This document shows positions 1 through 9,474 of a stretch of DNA of 64,000 nt, one piece after another (the first letter of the stretch is position 1; every line of letters starts with the position of its first letter). Source of the stretch: Pseudomonas sp. ok272 (GTDB lineage: Bacteria > Pseudomonadota > Gammaproteobacteria > Pseudomonadales > Pseudomonadaceae); NCBI RefSeq assembly GCF_900109995.1, contig NZ_FOCB01000004.1, positions 1 to 64,000 on the forward strand, given 5' to 3'. A program made the position numbers and the translations under genes. Below the pieces are notes generated by a model, which saw only the letters and a program-made list of their open reading frames with translations, searched no databases and had not been told where the DNA came from.

Positions 1-15
1 ATCTCTCGTCAGCGG

Positions 16-253
16 GAGGCGAATTCTACAGCGTTACACGCTGCTGTCAACACCTCTTTCTCGCCGCTTTCGACCGAGAAGATCGAACCGTTGATAGTGT
101 CAAACCAGCCGACCCTAACAACTCCTTCCAGGCCTCGATGAACCGAAGCAACCTGCTGCCGAAAACTGCATAACTCTTTGTTTACCAAGGAGTTTTCCGT
201 TTCGACTGCGCCGGAAGTGGGGCGAATTATAGACTTCCAGGATCTGCCGTCAA
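16..253 (-). promoter_or_regulatory. Tandem rRNA-type promoters facing the left edge
   Basis: Read on the minus strand there are two strong sigma-70 promoters. The distal one has TTGACG (253-248) and a perfect TATAAT (231-226) with a 16-bp spacer, preceded by an A/T-rich stretch like an UP element. The proximal one has TTGACA (50-45) and TAGAAT (28-23), again with a 16-bp spacer, followed by a GC-rich discriminator and the leader CCCGCTGACGAGAG. From memory this leader resembles the start of Pseudomonas rRNA transcripts. The rRNA genes themselves would lie beyond base 1, so the operon identity is inferred. An imperfect inverted repeat (about 169-194) lies between the promoters. I see no protein-coding gene in 1-420. 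Confidence 0.65.
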
Positions 254-462
254 GCATTGATTTGATTTATCTATCAGAAACCCAGAATCGCCCCAAAACC
301 CTGCCTATATAGAAGCAGACGTGCGCGTCATGCAGCGCTGATAACGCTCATCGACTATATAGAAGGTGGCAGCCCACGCCTCGACTCTCCAGAAAGCGCC
401 AGCGGTGCTGTTCTATCGTAAGCTTGGGCTCCGCCCACCCGACATCGCCATGGAGCGCCACG

Positions 463-1077
463 ATGCTGACCCTGGACTTTTTGATGACTTCATTAATAGT
501 CGTTCTGATCCCCGGCACAGGGGTGGTGTTCACCCTTTCGACTGCGATCACCGCAGGTAAACGCGCCAGCGTGTACGCCGCACTCGGTTGCACGACAGGC
601 ATCATCCCTCACCTGCTGGCTTCGACGCTCGGCCTATCGGCCATACTGCATGCCAGCGCGCTGGCCTTCCAAGGCCTGAAGTTCGCCGGGGTCGCCTATC
701 TGCTCTATCTGGCCTACGCCACCTGGCGTGATCGCTCGGCATTTGCCATGGCGGATGTGCCTGTGCACCTGAGTGCAACACGCATCATGCTTCGCGCCTG
801 CCTGCTGAATGTGCTCAACCCCAAGCTGACGATCTTCTTCCTGGCCTTCCTCCCACAGTTCATTACCGCGAACGGCCCGGCAACTTCTGTGCAGATGATC
901 ACACTTAGCTCGGTGTTCATGCTCATGACCTTTGCGGTGTTCGTGATCTATGGCTTACTGGCGAACATTTTTCGCACTGCCGTTGTTGAGTCCCCGCACG
1001 TCCAGAACTGGATGCGTAGAAGCTTTGCCGCTACGTTCGCAGCGCTGGGCCTGAACCTGGCATTTGCCCAACGCTAA
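463..1077 (+). CDS. LysE-family amino acid exporter
   Basis: A 204-residue inner-membrane protein of the LysE/RhtB translocator family, which exports amino acids or their derivatives. The family N-terminus (MLTLDFLMTSLIVVLIPGTG) includes the conserved PGTG motif of helix 1. About six hydrophobic segments follow, with the conserved NPK motif of helix 4 (LLNVLNPKLTIFF). I place the start at 463 rather than the in-frame ATG at 424, because GGAG at 452-455 gives good spacing and the family sequence begins there. It is monocistronic, followed by an unrelated outer-membrane protein gene. The substrate cannot be read from the sequence. Confidence 0.85.
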   Translation: MLTLDFLMTSLIVVLIPGTGVVFTLSTAITAGKRASVYAALGCTTGIIPHLLASTLGLSAILHASALAFQGLKFAGVAYLLYLAYATWRDRSAFAMADVPVHLSATRIMLRACLLNVLNPKLTIFFLAFLPQFITANGPATSVQMITLSSVFMLMTFAVFVIYGLLANIFRTAVVESPHVQNWMRRSFAATFAALGLNLAFAQR

Positions 1078-1166
1078 GCTTCCCGCTGTCGCACCGCCCA
1101 CTTTTCCGGCGGGGCTACGTGGCGTAACACCCACACATTCAAAAACGCGAGACCAAGAGATCCACA

Positions 1167-2120
1167 ATGACAAGACTTTCGTTCGCGCCCCTGCCACTGA
1201 CCCTTGCGTTGCTCAGTTGCAGCCCATTGGCACTGGCTACCGAGGGCAGTGTCGGACGGCCCATTACCGGCCAGATCATTTTCTCCAACGCCGGGATCAT
1301 TCCCCCGGAGCCCGGCTGGGTCATTTCGACGACCAGCATCTACTACGACGGCAAGCTCAGCAAAAGCAAAGCCGCGCCGGTTCGTGGTGAAGTCGGTTCC
1401 GACCTGAAGATGAAAGTCTCCTACACCATGACCAACATCACCCGAGTCTGGGACACCGGCAAAGGCCCATGGAACTTCGCATCGGCCGTCGGCCTGCCCG
1501 TGCAGTACACCGATGCCAGTGCCAGCGTGACGGGCCCCCGCGGCAGAACGGTTGGAGAAAGCGACTACGGCACCCAGTTCGCCGACGCCTTGATCACCCC
1601 GATTGCCGCGGGTTACCACTTCAGCGCCACCGATCACATCTCGATGTCGCTGCCGATCTATGTCCCCACCGGTGGATACGACAAGGATCGCCTGGCCAAC
1701 GCCGGGCAGAACACCTATACCTTCATGCCGACCCTGGCCTACACGCATCTCTATGAAAAAGGCGGTGAGTTCAGCCTGCTGGGGGCATTCGAGTTCTATA
1801 CCCGCAACGATGCCACCGACTACCAGAACGGCAGCATCTTTCGCCTTGATGGCCTCTGGACCAAGGGGCTGGGGAACGGCTGGGCCGCGGGCGTGGTAGG
1901 TGGCGTAATCAAGCAAGTGACCAACGACACCGGTGATACCGCCGATAAGCTCAACGGGTTCCGCGGGCACTCGGCCGGCGTCGGTCCGTATGTCGGCTGG
2001 AGCGGCAAGTTCGCCGATGCCCAGGCGAGCGTCAGTGCTCGCTGGGTACCGGAGTTCGACTCCGTCAACCGCCCGGAAGGTGACGGGATCAGCGTGAACC
2101 TGACGCTGGCGTTCTTCTAG
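1167..2120 (+). CDS. SphA/MetA-type outer-membrane beta-barrel protein
   Basis: A 317-residue protein with a Sec signal peptide (cleavage probably after ALA near residue 24) and the alternating beta-strand composition of the phenol-degradation MetA / SphA-like outer-membrane family. It ends in Phe, the usual C-terminal residue of barrels inserted by Bam. Members are proposed to pass hydrophobic substrates, or in the SphA case to respond to sphingosine. No catabolic operon sits beside it, so the ligand is unknown. AAGAGA 8-13 bases upstream of the ATG serves as ribosome binding site. Confidence 0.75.
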   Translation: MTRLSFAPLPLTLALLSCSPLALATEGSVGRPITGQIIFSNAGIIPPEPGWVISTTSIYYDGKLSKSKAAPVRGEVGSDLKMKVSYTMTNITRVWDTGKGPWNFASAVGLPVQYTDASASVTGPRGRTVGESDYGTQFADALITPIAAGYHFSATDHISMSLPIYVPTGGYDKDRLANAGQNTYTFMPTLAYTHLYEKGGEFSLLGAFEFYTRNDATDYQNGSIFRLDGLWTKGLGNGWAAGVVGGVIKQVTNDTGDTADKLNGFRGHSAGVGPYVGWSGKFADAQASVSARWVPEFDSVNRPEGDGISVNLTLAFF

Positions 2121-2145
2121 AGCACCGGCCAACGCTGCGCGGGAC

Positions 2146-2970
2146 TCAGATCCCGCTCAGCGCCAGGTCCATCGCAAAGTACGTGAAGATCAGGTCGGCG
2201 CCCGCCCGCTTGATCGCCCCCAGGCTCTCGCGTACGACACGCTCTTCATCGATGGCGCCGGCCGCCGCGCCGAACTTGATCATCGCGTACTCGCCGCTGA
2301 CCTGATACGCCGCCAATGGCAAGCGTGACGCCTCGCGGATATCGCGAATGATGTCCAGGTACGCACCGGCTGGCTTGACCATCAACGCATCAGCCCCTTC
2401 CTGCTCGTCCAGCAGCGATTCGCGCACCGCTTCTCGGCGATTCATCGGGTTCATTTGATAGCTCTTGCGGTCGCCCTTGAGCGCACTGCCGCCCGCCTGC
2501 GCGGCCGCCACGGCTTGCTTACCGAGGTTGATCAGGGTCTGGTCATTGTCGACCTCATGGTGATGCAGCACGCCGCAGTGGCCATGATCGGTGTACTCGC
2601 AAAAGCACGTGTCGGACATGACGATCATCTCCGGCACCGCGTCCTTGCAGATCCGCGCCATGCGCGACACCAGGCCGTTTTCCTTCCAAGTGTCGCTGCC
2701 GGCACCGTCCAGGTGATGGGACACACCGAAGGTCATGACCGACTTGATGCCCGCCCGGGCGTAACGCTCGATTTCACCGGCCAATTTCGACTCGGGTATC
2801 CGCCGCACACCGGGCATGCTGCTGATGGGCACGAAGTCGTCGATCTCTTCCTCGACAAAGATCGGCAGCACCAGGTCATTGAGGCTGAACTCGGTTTCCT
2901 GGAACAGGCTGCGCAATTGCGGGGTACGGCGCAAACGCCGTGGACGGACTTCGGGGAACTGGCTGGACAT
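2146..2970 (-). CDS. hemB: Porphobilinogen synthase (HemB) paralogue with 50-residue internal deletion
   Basis: The 274-residue product matches E. coli-type HemB (324 residues) end to end, except that residues 160/161 join the end of ...AVAAAQAG directly to [15 protein letters not shown]. The 50 residues normally between them, including the YSTKFAS strand with the first Schiff-base lysine (E. coli Lys195), are missing. The second lysine (MVKPAG, Lys199 here) and the three zinc cysteines (122, 124, 132 in [13 protein letters not shown]) remain. The frame is open throughout. HemB condenses two 5-aminolevulinates to porphobilinogen in tetrapyrrole synthesis; loss of a catalytic lysine and part of the TIM barrel should abolish this. 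Pseudomonas usually has another hemB elsewhere. Either a real in-frame deletion or an assembly artefact; the family call is firm, activity is unlikely. Confidence 0.85.
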   Translation of the reverse strand: MSSQFPEVRPRRLRRTPQLRSLFQETEFSLNDLVLPIFVEEEIDDFVPISSMPGVRRIPESKLAGEIERYARAGIKSVMTFGVSHHLDGAGSDTWKENGLVSRMARICKDAVPEMIVMSDTCFCEYTDHGHCGVLHHHEVDNDQTLINLGKQAVAAAQAGGSALKGDRKSYQMNPMNRREAVRESLLDEQEGADALMVKPAGAYLDIIRDIREASRLPLAAYQVSGEYAMIKFGAAAGAIDEERVVRESLGAIKRAGADLIFTYFAMDLALSGI

Positions 2971-3157
2971 GGAGTTTCCTGGCAGGAGGCCAACGGCCTG
3001 GACAAGATGAAAGTCGCAAAGCGCAGGAGCTTATGCCCCCCGCCCCTCAGGAGACAAATCCGCGTTCGGCAAGAACCTGTTGCAGCCCCGGCAACAATCG
3101 GGTTTCCAGCGCAGAGCAAACGCCAGCGCAACGCCTTGCGCTGGCGTCGAGCACGAT

Positions 3158-3856
3158 CTACCTGGGCACCTCCAACCCACGGATGACCGCCGGGCGCGCG
3201 ACAAAGCGCTCCAGCACACGCAGTACATTGGGGAAGTGGTTGATCCCCACCAGATCCCCGGCCTCATAGAAGCCAATCAGGTTGCGCACCCAAGGAAAGA
3301 TGGCGATGTCGGCGATGGTGTAGCGCTCGCCCATGATCCAGTCGCGGTCTTGCAGGCGATTTTCGAGCACGCCGAGCAAGCGCACACTTTCCGCGACATA
3401 GCGATCACGCGGGCGCTTGTCCTCGTACTCCCTGCCCGCAAACTTGTTGAAGAACCCCAGTTGGCCAAACATCGGCCCGATGCCGCCCATCTGGAACATC
3501 AACCACTGGATCGTCTCGTAGCGCGCCGCCGATTCCTGGGCCAGCAACTGCCCGCTCTTGTCCGCCAGGTAGATCAGGATCGCGCCGGACTCGAACAGCG
3601 CCAGTGGCTGATCACCCGGACCGTGGGGGTCGAGGATCGCCGGGATCTTGTTGTTGGGGTTGAGCGACAGGAACTCGGGCGACATCTGGTCCTGGGTCTC
3701 GAAACTCACACGGTGCGCCTCGTAGGGCAGGCCGATCTCTTCGAGCATGATCGACACCTTGACCCCATTGGGGGTGGGCAAGGAGTACAACTGAAGCCAG
3801 TCGGGGAACTGGGCGGGCCACTTAGCGGTAATCGCGAATGCAGACAAATCGGTCAT
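3158..3856 (-). CDS. Glutathione S-transferase, Nu class (YghU/YfcG-like)
   Basis: A 232-residue soluble protein with an N-terminal thioredoxin-fold GST domain (about residues 18-108, with LYSLPTPNGVKVSIMLEE and the cis-Pro region NNKIPAILD) and a C-terminal all-helical domain. The TPNG motif and the ADIAIFPWVR helix are typical of the Nu class (YghU/YfcG), which reduces organic hydroperoxides and disulfides with glutathione. No catalytic Tyr or Cys is expected in this class. It stands alone between the hemB paralogue and a divergent phosphatase gene. The physiological substrate is unknown. Confidence 0.85.
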   Translation of the reverse strand: MTDLSAFAITAKWPAQFPDWLQLYSLPTPNGVKVSIMLEEIGLPYEAHRVSFETQDQMSPEFLSLNPNNKIPAILDPHGPGDQPLALFESGAILIYLADKSGQLLAQESAARYETIQWLMFQMGGIGPMFGQLGFFNKFAGREYEDKRPRDRYVAESVRLLGVLENRLQDRDWIMGERYTIADIAIFPWVRNLIGFYEAGDLVGINHFPNVLRVLERFVARPAVIRGLEVPR

Positions 3857-4191
3857 GGTGAGCGTCCGGTGACAGGTGAACCACTGAAGGTCGGCCTGGA
3901 TGACAGCACAGGCCAGATTCGATCTTTACGCCGGCCAGATTACAAGCGAGACCGCGCCCACTGCATCTTAAATCGGAAACATTCTGTCGCTATCCTTCCC
4001 CACACCCCAGCCAACGCCCCGGATAAAGTGCAGCCCGCAGATTCAGATGGAACCCATGGGCAGCAACGAACTCTGATACCTGCCCTGGCATCAGACGCAT
4101 CACCCCACGACATGGAAACCCATCCGTAGCCACACACACGAGATGCAAAGGTTTGTCAGCCTTAACCACCTGCGCCGAAGACCTTATTTTC
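3857..4191. other. Intergenic region, divergent promoters expected
   Basis: 335 bases between the GST gene and the divergent histidine phosphatase gene. I find no convincing ORF, tRNA-like or terminator structure. It presumably carries the two divergent promoters. Confidence 0.4.
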
Positions 4192-4866
4192 ATGACAAAC
4201 ACCACCTACTTCACCCTGCGCCTGAAGCATCGCGCCTTGGTGTTCCTGCCCGCGCTGCTGGTGACCTGCGGCCTGTTCCTGTCACTGGAGTCCAGCGAGA
4301 GCCGTGCGACGCCGGCCGATGGCACCCAGACCCTGGTGTTCTTGCGCCATGCGGAAAAGCCCGCCGGCGGCCTCGGCCAGTTGAACTGCCAGGGCCTGAA
4401 CCGGGCGCTGAACTTGGCGCAACTGCTGCCGGAGAAGTTCGGCAAGGCCAACTACGTGTTTGCCGCCAACCCGACCCGCAATGTCGAGGAAGGCGAGTTC
4501 GACAACTCCTACAGCTACATTCGCCCGCTGATGACCATCAGCCCCAGCGCCATCAAGCTCGGCCTGCCGGTCAATATCAACTTCTCGGCCAACGACACCA
4601 GCGACCTGGCTGACGAGTTACTCCACGACAAGTACCACGACTCAATCATCTACACCGCCTGGTCCCACGGCTACCTGCCGGAGCTGATCAACGAGGTGGC
4701 GCAGGACGCGGTGGGTGGCACACACACCATCACCGAAGACTGGCCATCCGGCGACTTCGACTCGCTGTATGTGCTGACCCTGACCTGGCACAACGGCAAG
4801 GCCACCTTGCAGAGCGAGCACGTCAAACAGGGATTGGACAACGGCAGCGACACCTGCCCGAGCTGA
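4192..4866 (+). CDS. Secreted or anchored histidine phosphatase family protein
   Basis: A 224-residue protein with a positively charged N-terminus and one hydrophobic segment (about residues 14-32), so exported or membrane-anchored. The domain that follows has the RHAE motif (FLRHAEKP) carrying the phospho-accepting His, and a late SHG motif (AWSHGYL) for the second catalytic His of the phosphoglycerate-mutase-like clan. Spacing between motifs fits short periplasmic members. I start at 4192, where the signal begins; the in-frame codon at 4153 would put a non-signal extension in front. Substrate unknown. Confidence 0.75.
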   Translation: MTNTTYFTLRLKHRALVFLPALLVTCGLFLSLESSESRATPADGTQTLVFLRHAEKPAGGLGQLNCQGLNRALNLAQLLPEKFGKANYVFAANPTRNVEEGEFDNSYSYIRPLMTISPSAIKLGLPVNINFSANDTSDLADELLHDKYHDSIIYTAWSHGYLPELINEVAQDAVGGTHTITEDWPSGDFDSLYVLTLTWHNGKATLQSEHVKQGLDNGSDTCPS

Positions 4867-4947
4867 TCCGCCCGGACATCTACGGCAACGGGCGAAACCG
4901 GGCTGGTCTATACTCCGCGCCTTGTCCTCATTGTCCGGAACCTTTCG

Positions 4948-6000
4948 ATGTCCAACTCCCTGGCAGCCCCTATCCGGGGCTGGTCGTTCTGGTGGAAACC
5001 CGCCCTGTTCGTGCTGGTCGCCTGCGTCGGCCTCTACTACGTCAAGTGGTCGCCCTACTACCTCAAAGCCTTCGTCGCCGCTGACAACCACAGCATCGGC
5101 GCCTCGATTCTCAACGATGAACAGACCGCGCCCCTGGCGGCCGCACTGGCGTATGCCAAGGTGTACTTCCTGGCGATCTGGAAAGCCGCGGTGCTGGCGG
5201 TGATTCTTGGCTCCCTCCTGCAAGTGCTCATCCCGCGGGACTGGTTGCTGCGTTTGTTCGGACGTGCCGGATTCGCCTCGACCCTGCGTGGCGGCCTGTT
5301 CGCCCTGCCCGGCATGATGTGCAGTTGCTGCGCCGCGCCCGTGGCGGCCGGTATGCGTCGACAGAACGTGTCGGTAGGCGCGGCCCTCGCCTTCTGGATT
5401 GGCAACCCGGTACTGAACCCCGCCACGCTGGTGTTCATGGGCTTTGTCCTGGGCTGGGGCTTTACCGCGTTGCGGCTGGTGGCAGGGATTGTGCTGGTGT
5501 TCGGCGTATCGATGGTCGCCCAGCGCATTTCACGTCCCGAGCAAGTCCCGCAAGCGGCGCTGGAAGCCGTGGCCAACGCCAGCGTCGACAACGACCAGCC
5601 GTTCCTCGCCCGCTGGGGACGCACGTTGTGGCAACTGTTCTGGAGCACCATCCCGATCTACATCCTGGCGGTGCTGGTGCTGGGGGCTGCGCGGGTCTGG
5701 CTGTTCCCCCATGTCGACGGCGCCATGGCCAACAGCTTGGTGTGGCTGGTGCCGCTGGCCATCGTCGGCACGCTGTTCGTGATCCCCACGGCGGCAGAAA
5801 TCCCCATCGTGCAGACCATGATGGCCCTGGGCATGGGCACCGGCCCGGCGGTCGCGTTGCTGATGACCCTGCCGAGCATCAGCCTGCCGTCGCTGCTGAT
5901 GCTGCGCAAGGACTTCGACACCCGGGTGTTGGTGACCGTGGCCGTGCTGACCATGCTGATTGGCGTGGTGTGCGGGCTGATCGGCGCGCTGGTGTTGTAA
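4948..6000 (+). CDS. Permease of the ArsP/YraQ (DUF318) family
   Basis: A 350-residue polytopic membrane protein, about eight to ten helices, of the ArsP_1/DUF318 permease family. The signature is the CSCCAAPVAAGMR stretch, followed by GNPVLNPATLVFMGF, which resembles the Cys-containing helix start and NPxxNP-like motif of ArsP organoarsenical exporters. A second, weaker copy of the NP-like region lies near residue 275 (IPTAAEIPIVQTM). No ars genes are adjacent, so arsenic specificity is not supported; many homologues are of unknown substrate. The start lies 81 bases after the phosphatase stop with no strong ribosome site. Confidence 0.75.
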   Translation: MSNSLAAPIRGWSFWWKPALFVLVACVGLYYVKWSPYYLKAFVAADNHSIGASILNDEQTAPLAAALAYAKVYFLAIWKAAVLAVILGSLLQVLIPRDWLLRLFGRAGFASTLRGGLFALPGMMCSCCAAPVAAGMRRQNVSVGAALAFWIGNPVLNPATLVFMGFVLGWGFTALRLVAGIVLVFGVSMVAQRISRPEQVPQAALEAVANASVDNDQPFLARWGRTLWQLFWSTIPIYILAVLVLGAARVWLFPHVDGAMANSLVWLVPLAIVGTLFVIPTAAEIPIVQTMMALGMGTGPAVALLMTLPSISLPSLLMLRKDFDTRVLVTVAVLTMLIGVVCGLIGALVL

Positions 6001-6029
6001 GTACCCTTGCGCCAGGCCTGTCGGATTGC

Positions 6030-6055
6030 GTGGGCGCGAGCAGGCTCGCGCCCAC
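6030..6055. repeat. REP-type palindrome
   Basis: GTGGGCGCGAG (6030-6040) and CTCGCGCCCAC (6045-6055) form a perfect 11-bp hairpin between the convergent permease and selU genes. Composition matches the REP elements elsewhere in this window. It may also serve as a transcription end. Confidence 0.7.
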
Positions 6056-6059
6056 CGCG

Positions 6060-7157
6060 TTAGCGGCCGGCGCGCTCGCGCAGGTACGCCAGCACGGCGG
6101 CCTGCTCACCGGCGAACTCGATGCGTGCGCCTTTCTTCTCCCGTTGAAAGGCGTACATCGGGTCGTAGTACTCGCACAACAACCCTTCGATCCAGCCACG
6201 GTGCAAGTCCACCGCACCGCTGCGTGCCTGTTCGGCCAGGGCCGCCTCCATCAACAGCAACAGCCGCCCATGGCGCTCGCCCCCCAGGCGTTTGCTGATG
6301 TTGTTCAGGCTGGCCAGCAAGCGCTCGGAGAACAGGGCAAATCCTGGCTCACCGTGCACGGCGATGAACTCGGCGCACAGGTCCACCACGTAGTCGCGCA
6401 AGATCCGCTCGACCCGCCCCTGCACGCTGTCTTCCAGCCACACCATGGGGAAACGCTGCATGCCCTGGTACAGCGGCAACGGGAGCGCACAGCTGCCGAC
6501 CATGCGGCTTTCATCTTCCAACACGAACTGTTCGATCCCTCGGGCACGCTTCTTCAGCACGTCCACCGCCAGGGCGTTTTCGAAGTCGATGTTGCAGGGT
6601 TGCCCCGTCGCACGCTTGCCAAAGCTGGACCCGCGATGATTGGCGTGGCCTTCCAGGTCCAGGCCATTGTCGAGTTGGGCCAGCACCTCGGTCTTGCCGG
6701 TGCCGGTCATCCCGCCCAGCAAGACAAAGTCACACTGCGCGACGGCCTGGTCCGTTGTGTCTAGTAGGAAGGTACGCATTGCCTTGTAGCCACCACCGAC
6801 CCTTGGGTAGTCGATGCCCGCCTCGTCCTTGAGCCATTGCTGGACGATCTGCGAGCGCAGCCCACCGCGAAAGCAATACAGCAACCCGTCGGGATGGGCC
6901 TGGGCAAACTCGGCCCAGGCCTGGACGCGCTCGGCCTTGATCGGCCCCGAGACCAACTGGTGCCCCAGGACAATCGCCGCCTGCTGCCCATGCTGCTTGT
7001 AGCAGGTGCCGATACGCTGGCGCTCGTTGTCGTTCATCAGCGGCAGGTTGACCACCCCTGGGAACGCGCCCTTGCTGAACTCGACCGGCGCCCGGGCATC
7101 CATCATCGGCCGGTCGTTGAGGAAAATGTCGCGGTAGTCGGTGACATCGATGGGCAT
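6060..7157 (-). CDS. selU: tRNA 2-selenouridine synthase
   Basis: A 365-residue protein (MnmH/YbbB) that replaces sulfur by selenium at the wobble 2-thiouridine of tRNAs for Lys, Glu and Gln, via a geranylated intermediate. It has an N-terminal rhodanese domain with the active-site Cys95 in LLYCFRGG and a P-loop domain (about 148-157, [10 protein letters not shown]). It directly follows selD, and the two overlap by one base (TGATG), so they are translationally coupled. SelD supplies the selenophosphate used here. Alternative symbol mnmH. Confidence 0.95.
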   Translation of the reverse strand: MPIDVTDYRDIFLNDRPMMDARAPVEFSKGAFPGVVNLPLMNDNERQRIGTCYKQHGQQAAIVLGHQLVSGPIKAERVQAWAEFAQAHPDGLLYCFRGGLRSQIVQQWLKDEAGIDYPRVGGGYKAMRTFLLDTTDQAVAQCDFVLLGGMTGTGKTEVLAQLDNGLDLEGHANHRGSSFGKRATGQPCNIDFENALAVDVLKKRARGIEQFVLEDESRMVGSCALPLPLYQGMQRFPMVWLEDSVQGRVERILRDYVVDLCAEFIAVHGEPGFALFSERLLASLNNISKRLGGERHGRLLLLMEAALAEQARSGAVDLHRGWIEGLLCEYYDPMYAFQREKKGARIEFAGEQAAVLAYLRERAGR

Positions 7158-8191
7158 CAGATCACCTCAACCGCGTGGCTCTGTCGCTCCACCAGTTCAC
7201 CGATAGGCGCCAGGTTCAGGCCCAGCTCGGCGGCCACCGCGAGGAACGCCGCGTTGCCTTCGGGCGTGACGGCCACCAGCAGGCCACCGCTGGTCTGCGG
7301 ATCGCACAACACCCGCTTGTGCAACTCCTGCACACGGCCCAACTTGCTGGCGTAGCTGTCATAGTTGCGCAGCGTCCCACCTGGCACACACCCCTGGTCG
7401 AGGTAGTACTCGACACCCGGCAAGCGTGGTACACGGTCATAGTGAATCTGCGCGGTCAGGCCGCTGCCGTCGGCCATTTCCACCAGATGCCCAAGCAGGC
7501 CGAAGCCGGTGACATCGGTCATGGCGGTCACGCCATCGAGCTTGCCGAAGCAGCTGCCGGGCTTGTTCAAGGTGCACATCCAGTCCCGCGCCAGGCCCAC
7601 GTCGCTGTCGCGCAACTTGCCCTTCTTCTCGGCGGTGGTGAGGATGCCAATGCCCAGCGGCTTGGTCAGGTACAGCAAGCAACCGGCGGTGGCGGTGTCG
7701 TTGCGTTTCATGTGGCGCTTGTGCACCAGTCCGGTGACCGCCAGGCCGAAGATGGGCTCCGGGGCGTCGATCGAGTGACCGCCCGCCAGGGGAATACCCG
7801 CCTCGTCACACACTGAACGCCCACCGCGAATCACTTCGCGGGCGATTTCCGGGGCCAGTAGATTGACCGGCCAGCCGAGGATCGCAATCGCCACCAACGG
7901 GTCACCGCCCATGGCATAGATGTCGCTGATGGCATTGGTGGCGGCGATGCGGCCGAAGTCGAATGGGTCGTCGACGATTGGCATGAAGAAGTCGGTGGTC
8001 GAGACCACGCCACGCTCCTCGTCGATGGCGTACACCGCCGCATCATCGCGCGAAGCGTTGCCGACCCAGAGTTTCGGATCGAGGTTCTGCGCCCCGCTGC
8101 CGGCCAGAATCACCTCCAGCACCTGGGGCGAGATCTTGCAGCCACAACCTGCGCCGTGGCTGTACTGGGTCAGGCGGATCGGTTCGCTCAT
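7157..8191 (-). CDS. selD: Selenide, water dikinase (selenophosphate synthetase)
   Basis: A 344-residue enzyme making selenophosphate from selenide and ATP. The N-terminal [10 protein letters not shown] motif carries the catalytic Cys16 and Lys19 (E. coli Cys17 and Lys20); it is a Cys rather than a Sec form. The start is set at 8191 (MSEPIRLTQ), because the upstream in-frame GTG at 8200 would leave an atypical N-terminus. It forms a two-gene operon with selU, suggesting the product here feeds tRNA selenation. No selA or selB is visible in this window. Confidence 0.95.
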   Translation of the reverse strand: MSEPIRLTQYSHGAGCGCKISPQVLEVILAGSGAQNLDPKLWVGNASRDDAAVYAIDEERGVVSTTDFFMPIVDDPFDFGRIAATNAISDIYAMGGDPLVAIAILGWPVNLLAPEIAREVIRGGRSVCDEAGIPLAGGHSIDAPEPIFGLAVTGLVHKRHMKRNDTATAGCLLYLTKPLGIGILTTAEKKGKLRDSDVGLARDWMCTLNKPGSCFGKLDGVTAMTDVTGFGLLGHLVEMADGSGLTAQIHYDRVPRLPGVEYYLDQGCVPGGTLRNYDSYASKLGRVQELHKRVLCDPQTSGGLLVAVTPEGNAAFLAVAAELGLNLAPIGELVERQSHAVEVI

Positions 8192-8335
8192 GGGGGGCAC
8201 CTTGTCTAGTCAAGGTGGCGATTCTAACAGAGCAAACCGAAATATCTGACAGAGATAAAGCCATCACCCTACATGCGCAAGCATTGGTCAGGTGGCGCTC
8301 GGGGGGCCGCCGCTCGTGTCAGCGTCAACCATCGA

Positions 8336-9292
8336 TCAAGGCATCAGAATGATCTTGCCGGTGCTCCCCTGGTTCACCTCGTCATAGCGCGCCAGCCCAT
8401 CGGCCAGGGGTGATTCGATCAAGCCCTGGGGCAGCGGCAGCAGGCCCTGATCGAACCAGCCGCCGAACCGATCGAGCATTGCCGCGCAAGCCTGGACGCC
8501 GTACAGCAGCGTGTTGACCCCCACCACCGAGCCGCCTTTGCGATACAACCCCAGGGCCGGCAGTTGCACGTGACCGTCCACCGGGGCAGCGATGATGGCG
8601 ATGCGCCCGAATGTCGCCAGGGCCGCGACCGAGGCTGGCAACCAGAAACCGCTGGTGTCGAAGATCACTTCGGCACCACCGGCATACACCGCGTCGACCT
8701 GGGCGCCGAGGTCCTCAGGCTGCTCCAGTAGCAGGGTGGGATAGCCCAGGGCTTGCAGCGCCTTGGCCTGCTCCGGGCGTCGAACGGCTGCCAGCAGTTG
8801 CGCACCTCGGACCTTGGCCAGCGCCAAGGCGGCCGTGGCAACCGCCCCGCCGCCAATCACCAGCAAACGCGTGCCGGCCTTGACCAGGCTGCGTTCCAGC
8901 GCATCCCAGGCCGTGGTGTAGGGCACGCCGAGGCTCGCCGCCTGGGCGAAACTCAGGTGGGTCGGCTTGAGCGCCACGCCACTGGCCGGCAACTTGACGA
9001 ACTGTGCGTGGGAACCGTCAGCGAAAAAACCCAGCTCGCGCCCCGTCCCCCACACGTCCTGGCCGAGCAACGCTGGCGGGCCTTCGATCACCACCCCGGC
9101 GAAGTCCCGGCCGGGAATCCGTGGCAACGTGGTGTAGGGAAAACGCCCCAGCACGTTCTTCACATCGCTGGGGTTCAACCCGGCCGCCTTGATCTGCACC
9201 AGCACTTCGTTGGCGCCGGCCACCGGGGTCGGCACCTCCACATAGCGCAGGGACGAGAGGTCGCCGGTCTTATGGAACTGCAGTGCTTTCAT
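8336..9292 (-). CDS. Zinc-free alcohol dehydrogenase / quinone oxidoreductase family (MDR)
   Basis: A 318-residue medium-chain dehydrogenase/reductase. The N-terminal GroES-like domain starts MKALQFHKTGDL; the Rossmann domain has VIGGGAVATAALALAK (about residues 125-140) for NADPH. The structural zinc cysteines are absent, typical of the quinone oxidoreductase branch. The start is placed at 9292 because GGTGGAAG lies just upstream and the family N-terminus begins there; a longer frame runs to 9421. Substrate unknown; likely reduces quinones or enones. The AraC-type gene upstream on the same strand could be its regulator, but this is inference. Confidence 0.8.
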   Translation of the reverse strand: MKALQFHKTGDLSSLRYVEVPTPVAGANEVLVQIKAAGLNPSDVKNVLGRFPYTTLPRIPGRDFAGVVIEGPPALLGQDVWGTGRELGFFADGSHAQFVKLPASGVALKPTHLSFAQAASLGVPYTTAWDALERSLVKAGTRLLVIGGGAVATAALALAKVRGAQLLAAVRRPEQAKALQALGYPTLLLEQPEDLGAQVDAVYAGGAEVIFDTSGFWLPASVAALATFGRIAIIAAPVDGHVQLPALGLYRKGGSVVGVNTLLYGVQACAAMLDRFGGWFDQGLLPLPQGLIESPLADGLARYDEVNQGSTGKIILMP

Positions 9293-9474
9293 CGGTACTT
9301 CCACCTGATCAATAGAGGGTTTCAAGAGCACCTGCCGGCGAGCAGGCCGACGACCCAATAATTGAGGTCGTTCCGGTTCGACGCCGCGCAAGGGACAGGG
9401 GCAGAGTGTAAGGAGCAGCAACCCAGGAGATCGGCCAAGTGCTTCAGGATTTCGGCCACTTTTTTTGGGGGGCT

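Noticed and set aside
1074..2132. 352-residue minus-strand frame opposite the outer-membrane protein gene
   Set aside because: Antisense to a convincing signal-peptide-bearing beta-barrel gene; the composition is that of a GC-rich shadow frame.
5319..6764. 481-residue plus frame over the permease end and selU
   Set aside because: Runs across two well-supported genes in different frames; no domain.
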